Shown here one piece after another: positions 19,030-28,608 of a stretch of 64,000 nt of DNA. Both the position numbers and the translations under genes were made by a program. This stretch comes from Thalassospira profundimaris (GTDB lineage: Bacteria; Pseudomonadota; Alphaproteobacteria; Rhodospirillales; Thalassospiraceae). Each line of letters opens with the position of its first letter. The stretch's first letter is position 1. The notes below the pieces were generated by a model. The model made no database searches, was not told the DNA's origin, and saw nothing but the letters and a program-made list of their open reading frames with translations. The stretch spans positions 124,001 through 188,000 of the forward strand of contig NZ_JPWI01000007.1 in assembly GCF_003326795.1 (NCBI RefSeq), read 5' to 3'.

Positions 19030-19806
19030 ATGACAACAGAGAAAATCGGCGGTATCGAGCTTTATATCGAGAATGTGGATCTCGAAAATTCTGGCCAGAC
19101 ACAAAAGGTTTACGGGACAAATTGCGCAGATGATTTCTGGGCTTTGCTGTCAAATGAACGTTCTGTATTTGCCTATGTCGACTATCTTTGGGTGCCACCC
19201 GATCTGAAACGTAACACATCCCAAAGCAGCCGGGCCCTTTATGCATGGCGCGGGGATACGCGCCCCCCCGATGAAATTTTCGGCCACGGCTTTTCCCGGC
19301 GCGGGACATCCCCCGCAACCCCGGCCATTGTTTATCGCAAGGCGGATCAGGATCTTGCGCATTATACGGCCGTGTGTCTGTCAGGTACGCATGAAATCGG
19401 TGCCCTCTTCCCGCCAAAGGTTCCTGATCAGCCGGATCCTGCTGCCGAGACATGGGTTTACTGCGTGCGTTTGCGTGGATACTGGTGCCCCACCTATTCC
19501 ATCCAGCAACGGGTCTATGGCAATGCTGCCAGGTTTGGCGCGACCGAACGCCAGATGGCACGCCAGAACCTTTATGCGCGCGAGCTTGCGGTCCTTAATG
19601 TCGCTTATAAGGACGTGGTCGCGGCCATTCGGGTACGGCGCGACTGGGCTGGCGAGGGATATGATGCCGGTGGCACCTTCACCTATCTCGAACTCAGGAA
19701 AAACCAGTGGGCTGCATCAGATAACAAGGCCTTTGCTGATCGCATCGAGAACTGGTGGAATACCAATAATCTGATCAACACCCAAAACGCCCTGCCGACC
19801 CCGTAA
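19030..19806 (+). CDS. Putative ADP-ribosyltransferase, pertussis toxin S1-like
   Basis: The 258-residue protein has no signal peptide. Residues 71-88 (YAWRGDTRPPDEIFGHGF) closely parallel the N-terminal catalytic block of pertussis toxin S1 (YRYDSRPPEDVFQNGF, from memory), with R74, D76 and R78 in register. AVCLSGT at 114-120 lies where the S-T-S strand is expected. E185 in LYARELAVLN lies where the catalytic Glu helix is expected, followed by an arginine-rich strand (AAIRVRRDW). That is the order R-S-E of the ARTC/pertussis class. Transfer of ADP-ribose to a protein target is therefore plausible, but only by motif comparison. It stands alone between terminators, with no immunity gene identified. 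Confidence is in the gene more than the function. Confidence 0.6.
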   Translation: MTTEKIGGIELYIENVDLENSGQTQKVYGTNCADDFWALLSNERSVFAYVDYLWVPPDLKRNTSQSSRALYAWRGDTRPPDEIFGHGFSRRGTSPATPAIVYRKADQDLAHYTAVCLSGTHEIGALFPPKVPDQPDPAAETWVYCVRLRGYWCPTYSIQQRVYGNAARFGATERQMARQNLYARELAVLNVAYKDVVAAIRVRRDWAGEGYDAGGTFTYLELRKNQWAASDNKAFADRIENWWNTNNLINTQNALPTP

Positions 19807-19872
19807 TGACAAGAATAAGGCCGGTCCCGACAACACTGCACGGGACCGGCCTCAATGAATGCGCCGTCGGCG

Positions 19873-20316
19873 TTAAGAAGCCACCAGCGCGCCGGATGCA
19901 AGCGTGTCTTCAAATCCTTCGACCGATTGCTCATAACCGCTATCGGTTGCGCCGGTGCCTTCAAGCTTCTCCGACAGTTCCTTGAGACTGGACAGAAGGG
20001 TCAGGTCACGTGCCTGCTGTTCTTCGGCCTTCTTGCGCAGATCGGTCTGACTGACAGCAGCCTGCCGTGCAATCCAGGCGGCATCATCCTTGGTAAGCTT
20101 TTTCGCGGTTGCCTCGCCGATGATGATCGCACCGGAAATCTCGCTTTGCGCAACTGAAACAGGCTTGCTGCTGGTTTCAACGGCCGAGCAGCTTTGTGCG
20201 ACGCGCGTGGCAATGGCGCAAAGCTGTTCGGTTTGCGTTTCAGTTCGAAAGGACGCGATATCGGCCTTGTATGCGGCTGCATAATCATTGGCCAAATCGC
20301 CAAGCGTACTGCTCAT
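19873..20316 (-). CDS. Hypothetical protein, 147 residues
   Basis: Start at ATG 20314-20316, preceded in the minus direction by GGAGA; an upstream in-frame Met adds residues without a ribosome site. The protein is small, soluble, Ala/Ser/Glu-rich and mostly helical, with a probable coiled-coil near DLRKKAEEQQARDLTLLSSLKELSEKL (about residues 93-117, here in part). No family recognised. It is convergent with the ART-like gene and sits downstream of hsp20 on the same strand. Whether it relates to either is unknown. Confidence 0.6.
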   Translation of the reverse strand: MSSTLGDLANDYAAAYKADIASFRTETQTEQLCAIATRVAQSCSAVETSSKPVSVAQSEISGAIIIGEATAKKLTKDDAAWIARQAAVSQTDLRKKAEEQQARDLTLLSSLKELSEKLEGTGATDSGYEQSVEGFEDTLASGALVAS

Positions 20317-20462
20317 CGGGCTTTCTCCTCTGATAATCCGGATGCACCAGAAGACGGGGAGCCTCATCGCATGTGAGCAGCCAGACAAAAAAAGACGGGC
20401 GGTAAGTACCGCCCGTCAGGCAAGACAGGGAAAGCTTCTCAGGGAGGAGAGACAGACAAGTC

Positions 20463-20966
20463 CTAGCCGTTCACAGCAATCTTGCGCGGCTCGGGCTTTT
20501 GTTCTGCTACTTTGGGGAGAGTAAGCACCAGAACACCATTCTTGAACGACGCCGTGATGTTATCGACATCAATGGTATCATTCAGACGGAATGACCGTTT
20601 GAAGCTGCCAAAGCTGCGTTCAACAACGCGGGCACCTTCGTTGGTTTCACGGGTGGATTTCTTTTCACCGGTGATGGTCAGAACACCGTCGAGAACCGAC
20701 ACATCCACATCATCCTGCTCAACGCCGGGAAGTTCGGCAGACAGTTCGATATGATCTTCGGTTTCGTGGACATCGATACGCGGGCTCAACAGAGTTTGAG
20801 CTGCTTCCTGACCATCTGCAACCGCCTTTGATGCAGTTGCACGATCACCAAAGATCGAGCCAATCATACGATCGAAATCACGGGAAAGAAGCGAGAAAGG
20901 ATCACCATAGGTCGGTGCAGTTGCAAGACGACGTGCGGATCCATTAAGAGTCTGAAGACCAGTCAT
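20463..20966 (-). CDS. Small heat shock protein Hsp20
   Basis: ATP-independent holdase chaperone of the IbpA type. The 167-residue protein has an alpha-crystallin domain (about residues 58-155) with the typical IDVHETEDHIELSAELPGV and KNGVLVLTLPK segments, the latter containing the NGVL motif before the C-terminal tail. The start is preceded by GGAGGG. Heat-shock control is expected, but I do not see a certain RpoH promoter in the 5' region. Confidence 0.93.
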   Translation of the reverse strand: MTGLQTLNGSARRLATAPTYGDPFSLLSRDFDRMIGSIFGDRATASKAVADGQEAAQTLLSPRIDVHETEDHIELSAELPGVEQDDVDVSVLDGVLTITGEKKSTRETNEGARVVERSFGSFKRSFRLNDTIDVDNITASFKNGVLVLTLPKVAEQKPEPRKIAVNG

Positions 20967-21272
20967 TAGTACCCTCCATTACAGACGAGTATTCTTGCGC
21001 CATCAGTCCAGACCAGGCTGCAACCTTGACGCGTATCAGGGCACCATGCCCCTTTGCAAACTTGAGATAGAGCACAGGATTTTTTCCGCAAGTGGCGTCA
21101 TGCATTTTTTTTGTTTTTTTTGCATTCCGCCGACCTGAATGGCCAATAACACATTATCCGGACGAACTTTTTTCGAAAAATCAAATCAGAGACTGGCACT
21201 CATCCCCTGACCGGATTAGCTTCTTCTCATTGTTTGTCGGCTTATGGCCGACCTCCCTAACAAGGAAGATCC
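20967..21272. other. 306-bp divergent intergenic region
   Basis: Gap between hsp20 (-) and the OYE-family gene (+). It contains a T-rich tract around 21105-21121 and presumably both promoters. No gene or RNA is recognisable in it. Confidence 0.5.
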
Positions 21273-22367
21273 ATGAGTACCCTTTTCTCACCATTGTCAC
21301 TGGGCAAGCTTGCCCTGGACAACCGCGTCATCATTGCGCCGATGTGCCAGTATTCAGCTGAAAACGGCAAAACCTCGGACTGGCATCCGATGCATCTGGG
21401 CAACCTTGCCCAGTCGGGCGCAGGACTTTTGATTATCGAAGCAACAGCCGTTGAACCCGAAGGTCGCATCACCTATGGCGATGTAGGTCTGTGGGATGAC
21501 GAAACCGAAGCGTCCCTTGCCAGAACCATTTCTGCGGTACGCAGCCACTCTGACATGCCGGTCGCCATTCAACTGGCCCATGCCGGACGCAAGGCATCGT
21601 GCGAGAAACCCTGGCTGGGTGGGCATGCACTGTCACCGGATCATGCCAATGGCTGGCAAGTTTGCGCACCGTCGGCTGTTCCGTTCCGCGAGGGCGACCC
21701 GATCCCCGAAGCCCTTTCAAAGTCGCGCATTTCCGAAATCGTGCAGGCCTTTGTCGAAAGCGCAAAACGCTCGATCCGTATCGGTTTTGATGCCATCGAA
21801 ATCCACGCTGCCCATGGCTATCTGCTCCATCAGTTCCTGTCCCCCCATTCGAACAAGCGTGACGATGAATATGGCGGATCGTTTGAAAACCGCGTGCGCA
21901 TCGTTCTTGAGATTTATGACGCCATCCGCGCAGAAGTCGGCACCGACTACCCGCTGGGTATCCGTATTTCGGCCACCGACTGGGTTGATGACGGCTGGGA
22001 CATTGATCAAAGCGTCGAACTTGCCAAACTGCTTCATGCACGCGGTTGCGATTTCATTGATGTTTCGTCCGGCGGTCTGCACATTGATCAGAAAATCCCG
22101 CTTGGCCCGAACTATCAGGTTCCGTTTGCAGCCCGTATCAAGGCAGAAACCGGCATGACCACCATTGCGGTTGGCCTGATCACCGAGGCCGAACAGGCAG
22201 AAGCCATCACCTTTACCGGTCAGGCCGATGCCATCGCTCTTGCGCGCGGCATCCTTTATGACCCGCGCTGGCCCTGGCACGCCGCAGCAACCCTTGGGGC
22301 CGAAGTCAAAGCTGCCCCGCAATATCTGCGCTGTCAGCCGCGCAGCCTTAAAAAGCTGTTTGGCTGA
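21273..22367 (+). CDS. NADH:flavin oxidoreductase (old yellow enzyme, YqjM class)
   Basis: FMN-dependent ene-reductase of 364 residues. The N-terminal APMCQYSAENG segment has the redox-sensing Cys of the thermophilic-like/YqjM subclass. QLAHAGRKAS and the IHAAHGYLLHQFLSPHSN segment supply the substrate and FMN ligands. Family members reduce activated C=C bonds or nitro compounds; the native substrate here is unknown. It is a single gene with a strong terminator behind it. Confidence 0.92.
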   Translation: MSTLFSPLSLGKLALDNRVIIAPMCQYSAENGKTSDWHPMHLGNLAQSGAGLLIIEATAVEPEGRITYGDVGLWDDETEASLARTISAVRSHSDMPVAIQLAHAGRKASCEKPWLGGHALSPDHANGWQVCAPSAVPFREGDPIPEALSKSRISEIVQAFVESAKRSIRIGFDAIEIHAAHGYLLHQFLSPHSNKRDDEYGGSFENRVRIVLEIYDAIRAEVGTDYPLGIRISATDWVDDGWDIDQSVELAKLLHARGCDFIDVSSGGLHIDQKIPLGPNYQVPFAARIKAETGMTTIAVGLITEAEQAEAITFTGQADAIALARGILYDPRWPWHAAATLGAEVKAAPQYLRCQPRSLKKLFG

Positions 22368-22379
22368 TCTGAACCACCA

Positions 22380-22416
22380 AAAGCCCGGCACAACAATGTG
22401 CCGGGCTTTTTTTTTA
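22380..22416 (+). terminator. Terminator after the OYE-family gene
   Basis: Stem AAGCCCGGCAC with GTGCCGGGCTT followed by a run of nine or more T residues. Confidence 0.9.
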
Positions 22417-22434
22417 TTTCTCTGAGCTGCATGC

Positions 22435-22464
22435 AAAAAGGGCCCCGCAATTGCGGAGCCCTTC
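22435..22464 (-). terminator. Terminator of the groES-groEL operon
   Basis: Read on the minus strand: AAGGGCTCCGCA paired with TGCGGGGCCCTT, then TTTTT. It is 33 bp beyond the groEL stop. Confidence 0.85.
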
Positions 22465-22496
22465 CTGTAGTGCAAAGGTCGGTTGGTTGGTAAGGC

Positions 22497-24164
<1,668 letters not shown>

Positions 24165-24209
24165 CTATGAGACGGATGAACGTGGACTTAAGTCACCCAA
24201 AGGGCTGAC

Positions 24210-24506
24210 TTATTCCATGATGCCCATGATGTCGGATTCTTTCATGATCAGCAGCTCTTCGCCGTCGACCTTGACTTCGGTACCCGACCATTTGCCGAAC
24301 AGGACTTTGTCACCTGCCTTGACGTCGAGGGCTACGACCGAGCCATCTTCTTTGCGAACGCCAGAACCAACAGCGACGACTTCGCCTTCCTGCGGTTTTT
24401 CTTTGGCGGTATCCGGAATAATGATGCCACCGGCAGTTTTGGTGTCAGACTCGACACGACGTACCAGTACTCGATCATGCAGCGGACGGAACTTCATTTT
24501 AGACAA
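24210..24506 (-). CDS. groS: Co-chaperonin GroES
   Basis: The 98-residue cap of the GroEL chamber. [14 protein letters not shown] and the mobile loop [16 protein letters not shown] are family hallmarks. It is the first gene of the groESL operon, with the CIRCE element 57 bp upstream of its start codon. Confidence 0.98.
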   Translation of the reverse strand: MSKMKFRPLHDRVLVRRVESDTKTAGGIIIPDTAKEKPQEGEVVAVGSGVRKEDGSVVALDVKAGDKVLFGKWSGTEVKVDGEELLIMKESDIMGIME

Positions 24507-24562
24507 CTCCGTGTTAAAGCTAAGGCTCGTTAATAACTAAGACTAACCGGGATGAGCCCGTA

Positions 24563-24589
24563 TTAGCACTCACCCCCGGCGAGTGCTAA
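24563..24589. promoter_or_regulatory. CIRCE operator (HrcA site)
   Basis: Perfect copy of the CIRCE inverted repeat: TTAGCACTC (24563-24571), nine-base spacer, GAGTGCTAA (24581-24589), upstream of groES. HrcA binds this element and represses groESL until heat stress titrates it. hrcA itself is not in the window. Confidence 0.97.
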
Positions 24590-24817
24590 CAGCATTTATT
24601 GGAGTGCCTGTTTAAAGTCAATAGGAAGATGTAAAAAGACGCAGAAATGTCACGATTTTTACGCATTTCCGGTGATTCAAACCGAACAAAAAACCGTCTT
24701 CCAGGAAGGGCTGCTGATCACACCATTTTCTATCAACCCGCACAACCCTGCCGTACAAAAATATTTCGCTGCGAACCGACCCACATGCCCTTGCAATTAC
24801 AAGATCGCAACATTCAG

Positions 24818-26293
24818 TCAGCGAAGTTCGAAATAGCGCTCATACAATGCTGGCTCATCAAAATGTCGGCGTCCGACAAAGGCGGTTGCATGATGCCCCC
24901 ACTGGCGCATTGCGCCGGGCCGGTCCACCCCCATTGGCCACAGGATGAAACGTTCCATTCTTTCGGTGCCCGGGACGAAACCGTCTTCATCATAAAGGCT
25001 TTCATATCCGCTGCCATCTTTGAGCGGAATGCTCGCAAGTGATTGCTCTGGCTGCATTGATGCCTTTATGGGCGCCAGGGTCTTCACGTCTGAATTTTCC
25101 GGAGTCACGGCCAAAAGATAGTGACTGATCGCATCAACCCACAGCACCGGACGGGCAAGGGTCGCCGACGGTACAGCACCGGCCGGGCTTTCAGCCGTCT
25201 CGCGAATATCACCATCTTCGGGTGCCACAATTCGCTGCAATGACGATGTCGGGAAGAACATATGATAGCAGCCACACCCATGAATGCTGTCCGCAATCAG
25301 AGGATGCCCTTCTCCATCAAGGGTGACGCGCCAGATCAATGCATCAAGATGCCCGGCGAGAATATCAAACATTCCCTGTGCCGGTCGCTCGGGGAACCAG
25401 ACCGAATAGATGATTTGCGGACGCCATTGGTTATTAAACCAGGTATGGCTGAGCCGGTAATAGATTGCAGGGCGATCAAGATCGACAATCGACAAGCCCT
25501 CACGCGATGGCAGAGCCGGTGTACCGATACGATCACTGCTTGTCAGCGTGCGTATCCGAAATTCCGGCGCATAGCGTTCGGCAAGCGATTTGAGCTCGGC
25601 ATGCGTTGGTATGATCCGGCCAAAGGCATCTTCTTCAATTGCTTTGATCGCAATGGCGTCTTGCCCTGCATCTCCCTGCCCGTCTGCACGATAGCGCTGC
25701 CAGGGACCAGAAGCCTGCAAGGCCTCTTCGGACAGATCAAAGCTTCCAAAATTATCACGCTTCCAGCTTTCATAGCCAAAATGCGCGGCAAAGGCTGTAA
25801 GCGGATAAAACCCGGCAATGCGTTGAAAATCCAGATAGTCATCAGGCACGAAAACCGCCTTGGACAACGACGCGTAATCACCAATGGTCAGTCCCGCAGC
25901 CATTTGACTCGCACAGTTTTCGACTTCTGTCAGAGACAGTTCCGCAGCAACAGGAAGATTGCGCAGCTCGTCTGCCCGCGCGTCACGATCAAGTGCGCGC
26001 ATCTGCGCCACCCAGTCGGCAAACAACAGCTCGCCCTGAGCGCCTTGCGCTATGGCGGTCCCGACCTGCTTGCCCATCAGCACCGAATTTCGGTTGGCCC
26101 GCAGAAACCGGTATCCGGCAACAGGTGCCGCACCGATGTTTCGTTGTCCCTGATCAGTAATCAACGCATCGAACTCGCGGAGCTGCTGCGAACAACTTGG
26201 TGACGAGACCACAGAAACGCCACTTTGATGGCTACTACATGCTGAGAGAAAACCAGCAAGAAGCACCGGAACATAGCGCAAACGAAATTGCAT
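24818..26293 (-). CDS. Large lipoprotein of unknown function
   Basis: Start at 26293 (MQFRLRYVPVLLAGFLSACSS), chosen for AAAGGG about 9 nt upstream and because it places a lipoprotein signal right at the N-terminus, with lipobox FLSAC (Cys about residue 19). The product is 491 residues, mostly soluble, with a HGCGCYHMFFP segment and many aromatic residues. No family recognised. It is divergent from rfbC with about 100 bp between them once both starts are corrected. Confidence 0.75.
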   Translation of the reverse strand: MQFRLRYVPVLLAGFLSACSSHQSGVSVVSSPSCSQQLREFDALITDQGQRNIGAAPVAGYRFLRANRNSVLMGKQVGTAIAQGAQGELLFADWVAQMRALDRDARADELRNLPVAAELSLTEVENCASQMAAGLTIGDYASLSKAVFVPDDYLDFQRIAGFYPLTAFAAHFGYESWKRDNFGSFDLSEEALQASGPWQRYRADGQGDAGQDAIAIKAIEEDAFGRIIPTHAELKSLAERYAPEFRIRTLTSSDRIGTPALPSREGLSIVDLDRPAIYYRLSHTWFNNQWRPQIIYSVWFPERPAQGMFDILAGHLDALIWRVTLDGEGHPLIADSIHGCGCYHMFFPTSSLQRIVAPEDGDIRETAESPAGAVPSATLARPVLWVDAISHYLLAVTPENSDVKTLAPIKASMQPEQSLASIPLKDGSGYESLYDEDGFVPGTERMERFILWPMGVDRPGAMRQWGHHATAFVGRRHFDEPALYERYFELR

Positions 26294-26394
26294 CGACTGC
26301 CCTTTCATATCCGGACAAAACGCGAGCGGCTGGACCAGCAACACCTTTGAGCCAACCTTCATCTGACGACAAAACACAGCATAGGGTCGAAACA

Positions 26395-26952
26395 TTGCAG
26401 ATTGAAACACTTGATATCACCGACATTAAGTTGCTCTTTCCGCGAAAGTTTGGTGACGAACGGGGTTTCTTCTCCGAAACCTACAGTCAGTCACGCTTTA
26501 ACCAAGCAGGCATTTCAGTCGAATTTGTTCAGGACAATCATTCACTTTCGCGCGAAGCCGGGGTTTTACGCGGCCTTCATTACCAATGCCCGCCCTTTGC
26601 CCAGGACAAACTCGTCCGCGTTGTTCATGGTCGCATCCTTGATATCGCCGTCGATATTCGCAAAAATTCGCCGACCTTTGGCAAATGGGTTTCTGCTGAA
26701 CTCAGCGCTGATGACTGGAACCAGATCTTTGTTCCCAAGGGATTTGCCCACGGTTTCGCAACGCTCGAAGCTGATACAGAAGTCATTTACAAGGTGTCTG
26801 CTCCTTACGCGCCTGAAAGCGAACGGGCAATCATGTGGAACGACCCCGACATCGGTATTTCCTGGCCATTCGGTGCTGATGACGTGACCCTGTCTGCCAA
26901 GGATGCGGCGGCAATGAGCTTTGCCGATTACTGCAATGACCCGGATTTCTGA
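26395..26952 (+). CDS. rfbC: dTDP-4-dehydrorhamnose 3,5-epimerase
   Basis: Third enzyme of dTDP-L-rhamnose synthesis. The frame is open far upstream, but similarity starts at QIETLDITDIKLLFP. A TTG at 26395 with AGGG at 26383-26386 gives 185 residues, the usual family length, whereas starting at 26197 or 26239 adds a low-complexity leader that overlaps or crowds the divergent lipoprotein gene. Catalytic residues are visible in LRGLHYQCPP (His) and FVPKGFAHGF, with the Tyr in EVIYKVSAPYAP. Neighbouring rfb genes are partly destroyed. Confidence 0.92.
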   Translation: MQIETLDITDIKLLFPRKFGDERGFFSETYSQSRFNQAGISVEFVQDNHSLSREAGVLRGLHYQCPPFAQDKLVRVVHGRILDIAVDIRKNSPTFGKWVSAELSADDWNQIFVPKGFAHGFATLEADTEVIYKVSAPYAPESERAIMWNDPDIGISWPFGADDVTLSAKDAAAMSFADYCNDPDF

Positions 26953-26959
26953 CGACCCT

Positions 26960-27240
26960 CGATCTGATCGTAGTTTTTCAACACGGCTTGCAGATACGCC
27001 TTGTCATCCGCTCGTGATTTCGAACTCGTCACGGGTGGATGGCCTTATAGACCGGTTAACATCAATGACATTGTGATCGAACTCGACGACGCCATAGCGT
27101 TCCGGGTCTTGGGCAAAACAGGCAAACATCAATGTTGTCAGTCGGCTTGCCATAGACAGGCTGGAATTGCTTTGTCACAACCAGCACCGACAAATCAAGA
27201 CACTATCTGGTGCCGCCAGTCAGAAGATCCTCTTGCGCGT
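26960..27240 (-). pseudogene. rfbA: Remnant of rfbA (glucose-1-phosphate thymidylyltransferase)
   Basis: On the minus strand, right at the end of rfbD, broken frames still spell pieces of RfbA. They are a start-like ACG-CGC-AAG, then LLTGGTR (cf. the nucleotide-binding LAGGSGTR), LVVTKQFQPVYGKP (cf. VVTKQLQPVYDKP), FAQDPERYGVVEFD, VIDVNRSIRPSTRDEFEIT and, after a frameshift, DDKAYLQAVLK. Stops, frameshifts and large deletions leave roughly 280 bp of a gene normally near 870 bp. The start codon has become ACG. This is clear gene decay. Confidence 0.85.
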
Positions 27241-28143
27241 GGCAGTCACCTTATTAAGATCGGTCAGCACACGTCCGAGGCTCTCAGTCATCGAAGGAAA
27301 ATTGACGCCCAAGGCTTCCCGGACCTTCCGGTTTGACAAGACGGAATAGGCCGGTCGCTTGACCTTGCTTGGAAACTGATCCGTGCTAATGGGTGTGATG
27401 CGACGATCCCCCCCCGGCCATTCAGGTCCGAATACATCTGCGCCAAGGACCTGAATGCGACGGGTAAAAGCGCACCAGCTTAATGGTTGATCCGATACAA
27501 CATGATAGGTGCCAAATGCGGGAGACCTCTCCGTAACGAAAGCAGGCAGGACCTGCAAGACGCCGTGCGCCAGATCATATGCGCTTGTCGGGCACCCGAT
27601 CTGGTCATCGACCACTTTGACTTCATCGGTCTCGGCCAAAAGGCGGCACATCGTTTTCACGAAATTCTTGCCAAACGGGCTATAGAGCCATGAAGTTCTG
27701 AAAATCACATGTCTTGGGTTCAGATCGCGAACCGCTTGTTCTCCGGCAAGCTTTGTTTGCCCATAGATTCCCAGTGGCGCAACGCGATCCGTCTCGACAT
27801 AGGGCTTTACGGCACTCCCATCAAAAACATAATCCGTCGAAAAATGAATGAATGGAATTGCATGTTTTGCTGTTAGCTCGGACATTACTTTCACAGCCGT
27901 AGCATTGACGGCAACAGCCCGATCAGGTTCGCTTTCGGCAAGATCAACCGCAGTATAGGCCGCAGCATTGATCACAATATCCGGGCGCATTTTGTCGATG
28001 ATTTCCGCTATGTTCCATGGATATTCAAGATCACAGCGACTGCGCCCGACAAAGTTCAACTCAATATTTGCGAAGCAGGTTGCCTCTTGTGCTAGACATC
28101 TTGCCAACTGGCCACTTTGCCCGAATACAAGTACCCTAATCAT
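27220..28143 (-). CDS. rfbD: dTDP-4-dehydrorhamnose reductase
   Basis: Last enzyme of dTDP-L-rhamnose synthesis, reducing dTDP-4-keto-rhamnose with NADPH. I start at ATG 28143 (MIRVLVFGQSGQLA, with a GxxGxxG-type dinucleotide site), giving 307 residues. ISTDYVFDGSA-like sequence (FSTDYVFDG) and the catalytic YGQTK are present. The last residues (KVTATRKRIF) run into the remains of rfbA, so the natural C-terminus may have been slightly altered by the neighbouring decay. Confidence 0.92.
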   Translation of the reverse strand: MIRVLVFGQSGQLARCLAQEATCFANIELNFVGRSRCDLEYPWNIAEIIDKMRPDIVINAAAYTAVDLAESEPDRAVAVNATAVKVMSELTAKHAIPFIHFSTDYVFDGSAVKPYVETDRVAPLGIYGQTKLAGEQAVRDLNPRHVIFRTSWLYSPFGKNFVKTMCRLLAETDEVKVVDDQIGCPTSAYDLAHGVLQVLPAFVTERSPAFGTYHVVSDQPLSWCAFTRRIQVLGADVFGPEWPGGDRRITPISTDQFPSKVKRPAYSVLSNRKVREALGVNFPSMTESLGRVLTDLNKVTATRKRIF

Positions 28144-28369
28144 TGTGATGCTCCGTCCCAAGACCGGATCGTTCAAGCACATTGTGCTTTCTCAGGATGG
28201 ATTCCCGCGAGGATTGGTAATCGGCATGCAACCAGTCGCGCGCTTTCATTCCCCTCACGTAAACTGGCTGCCTGTCGATATTGAGAATTGCACAGTCATC
28301 CCGACCGGCCAGAAGCCGACAAACTGCCGAACCGATGAAACCGGCACCGCCTGTTACAATAATTCTCAT
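28136..28369 (-). pseudogene. rfbB: Truncated rfbB (dTDP-glucose 4,6-dehydratase) remnant
   Basis: From ATG 28369 the frame reads MRIIVTGGAGFIGSAVCRLL, the unmistakable N-terminal NAD-binding start of RfbB, but it stops after 77 codons instead of about 350. Similarity fades after about residue 35 (ILNIDRQPVY); the remainder has no clear match. The frame ends 8 bp inside rfbD. The TGxxGxxG fold is present, but the catalytic YxxxK region is missing, so the product cannot be active. Confidence 0.8.
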
Positions 28370-28552
28370 CGTGAACTCTTTGTCTGCAAGCTGCGTGTAA
28401 TTCAGTGCAAGGCACTGCAATCATTCATGGAAAACTTGCGAACTGTATTGGCGGTTCAATCCGTCAATTTAATGGCGCGTTCCAACGCATTCATGCCACT
28501 TTTCATGCCCGGCGTTGCTGCGACCAGCGTACACACATGAGAGCCGCTCAAT

Positions 28553-28582
28553 AAAAAAGCCGGATGCAAAGGCATCCGGCTT
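28553..28582 (-). terminator. Terminator of glmU-glmS
   Basis: Minus-strand stem AAGCCGGATGC with GCATCCGGCTT followed by a T run, 27 bp after the glmS stop. Confidence 0.9.
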
Positions 28583-28608
28583 GATGGTGTCTGATATGAA
28601 AAGTGGGC

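Noticed and set aside
27001-27336. 111-codon + strand frame between rfbC and rfbD
   Set aside because: It lies antisense to the rfbA remnant and the rfbD end; the minus strand explains the sequence better.
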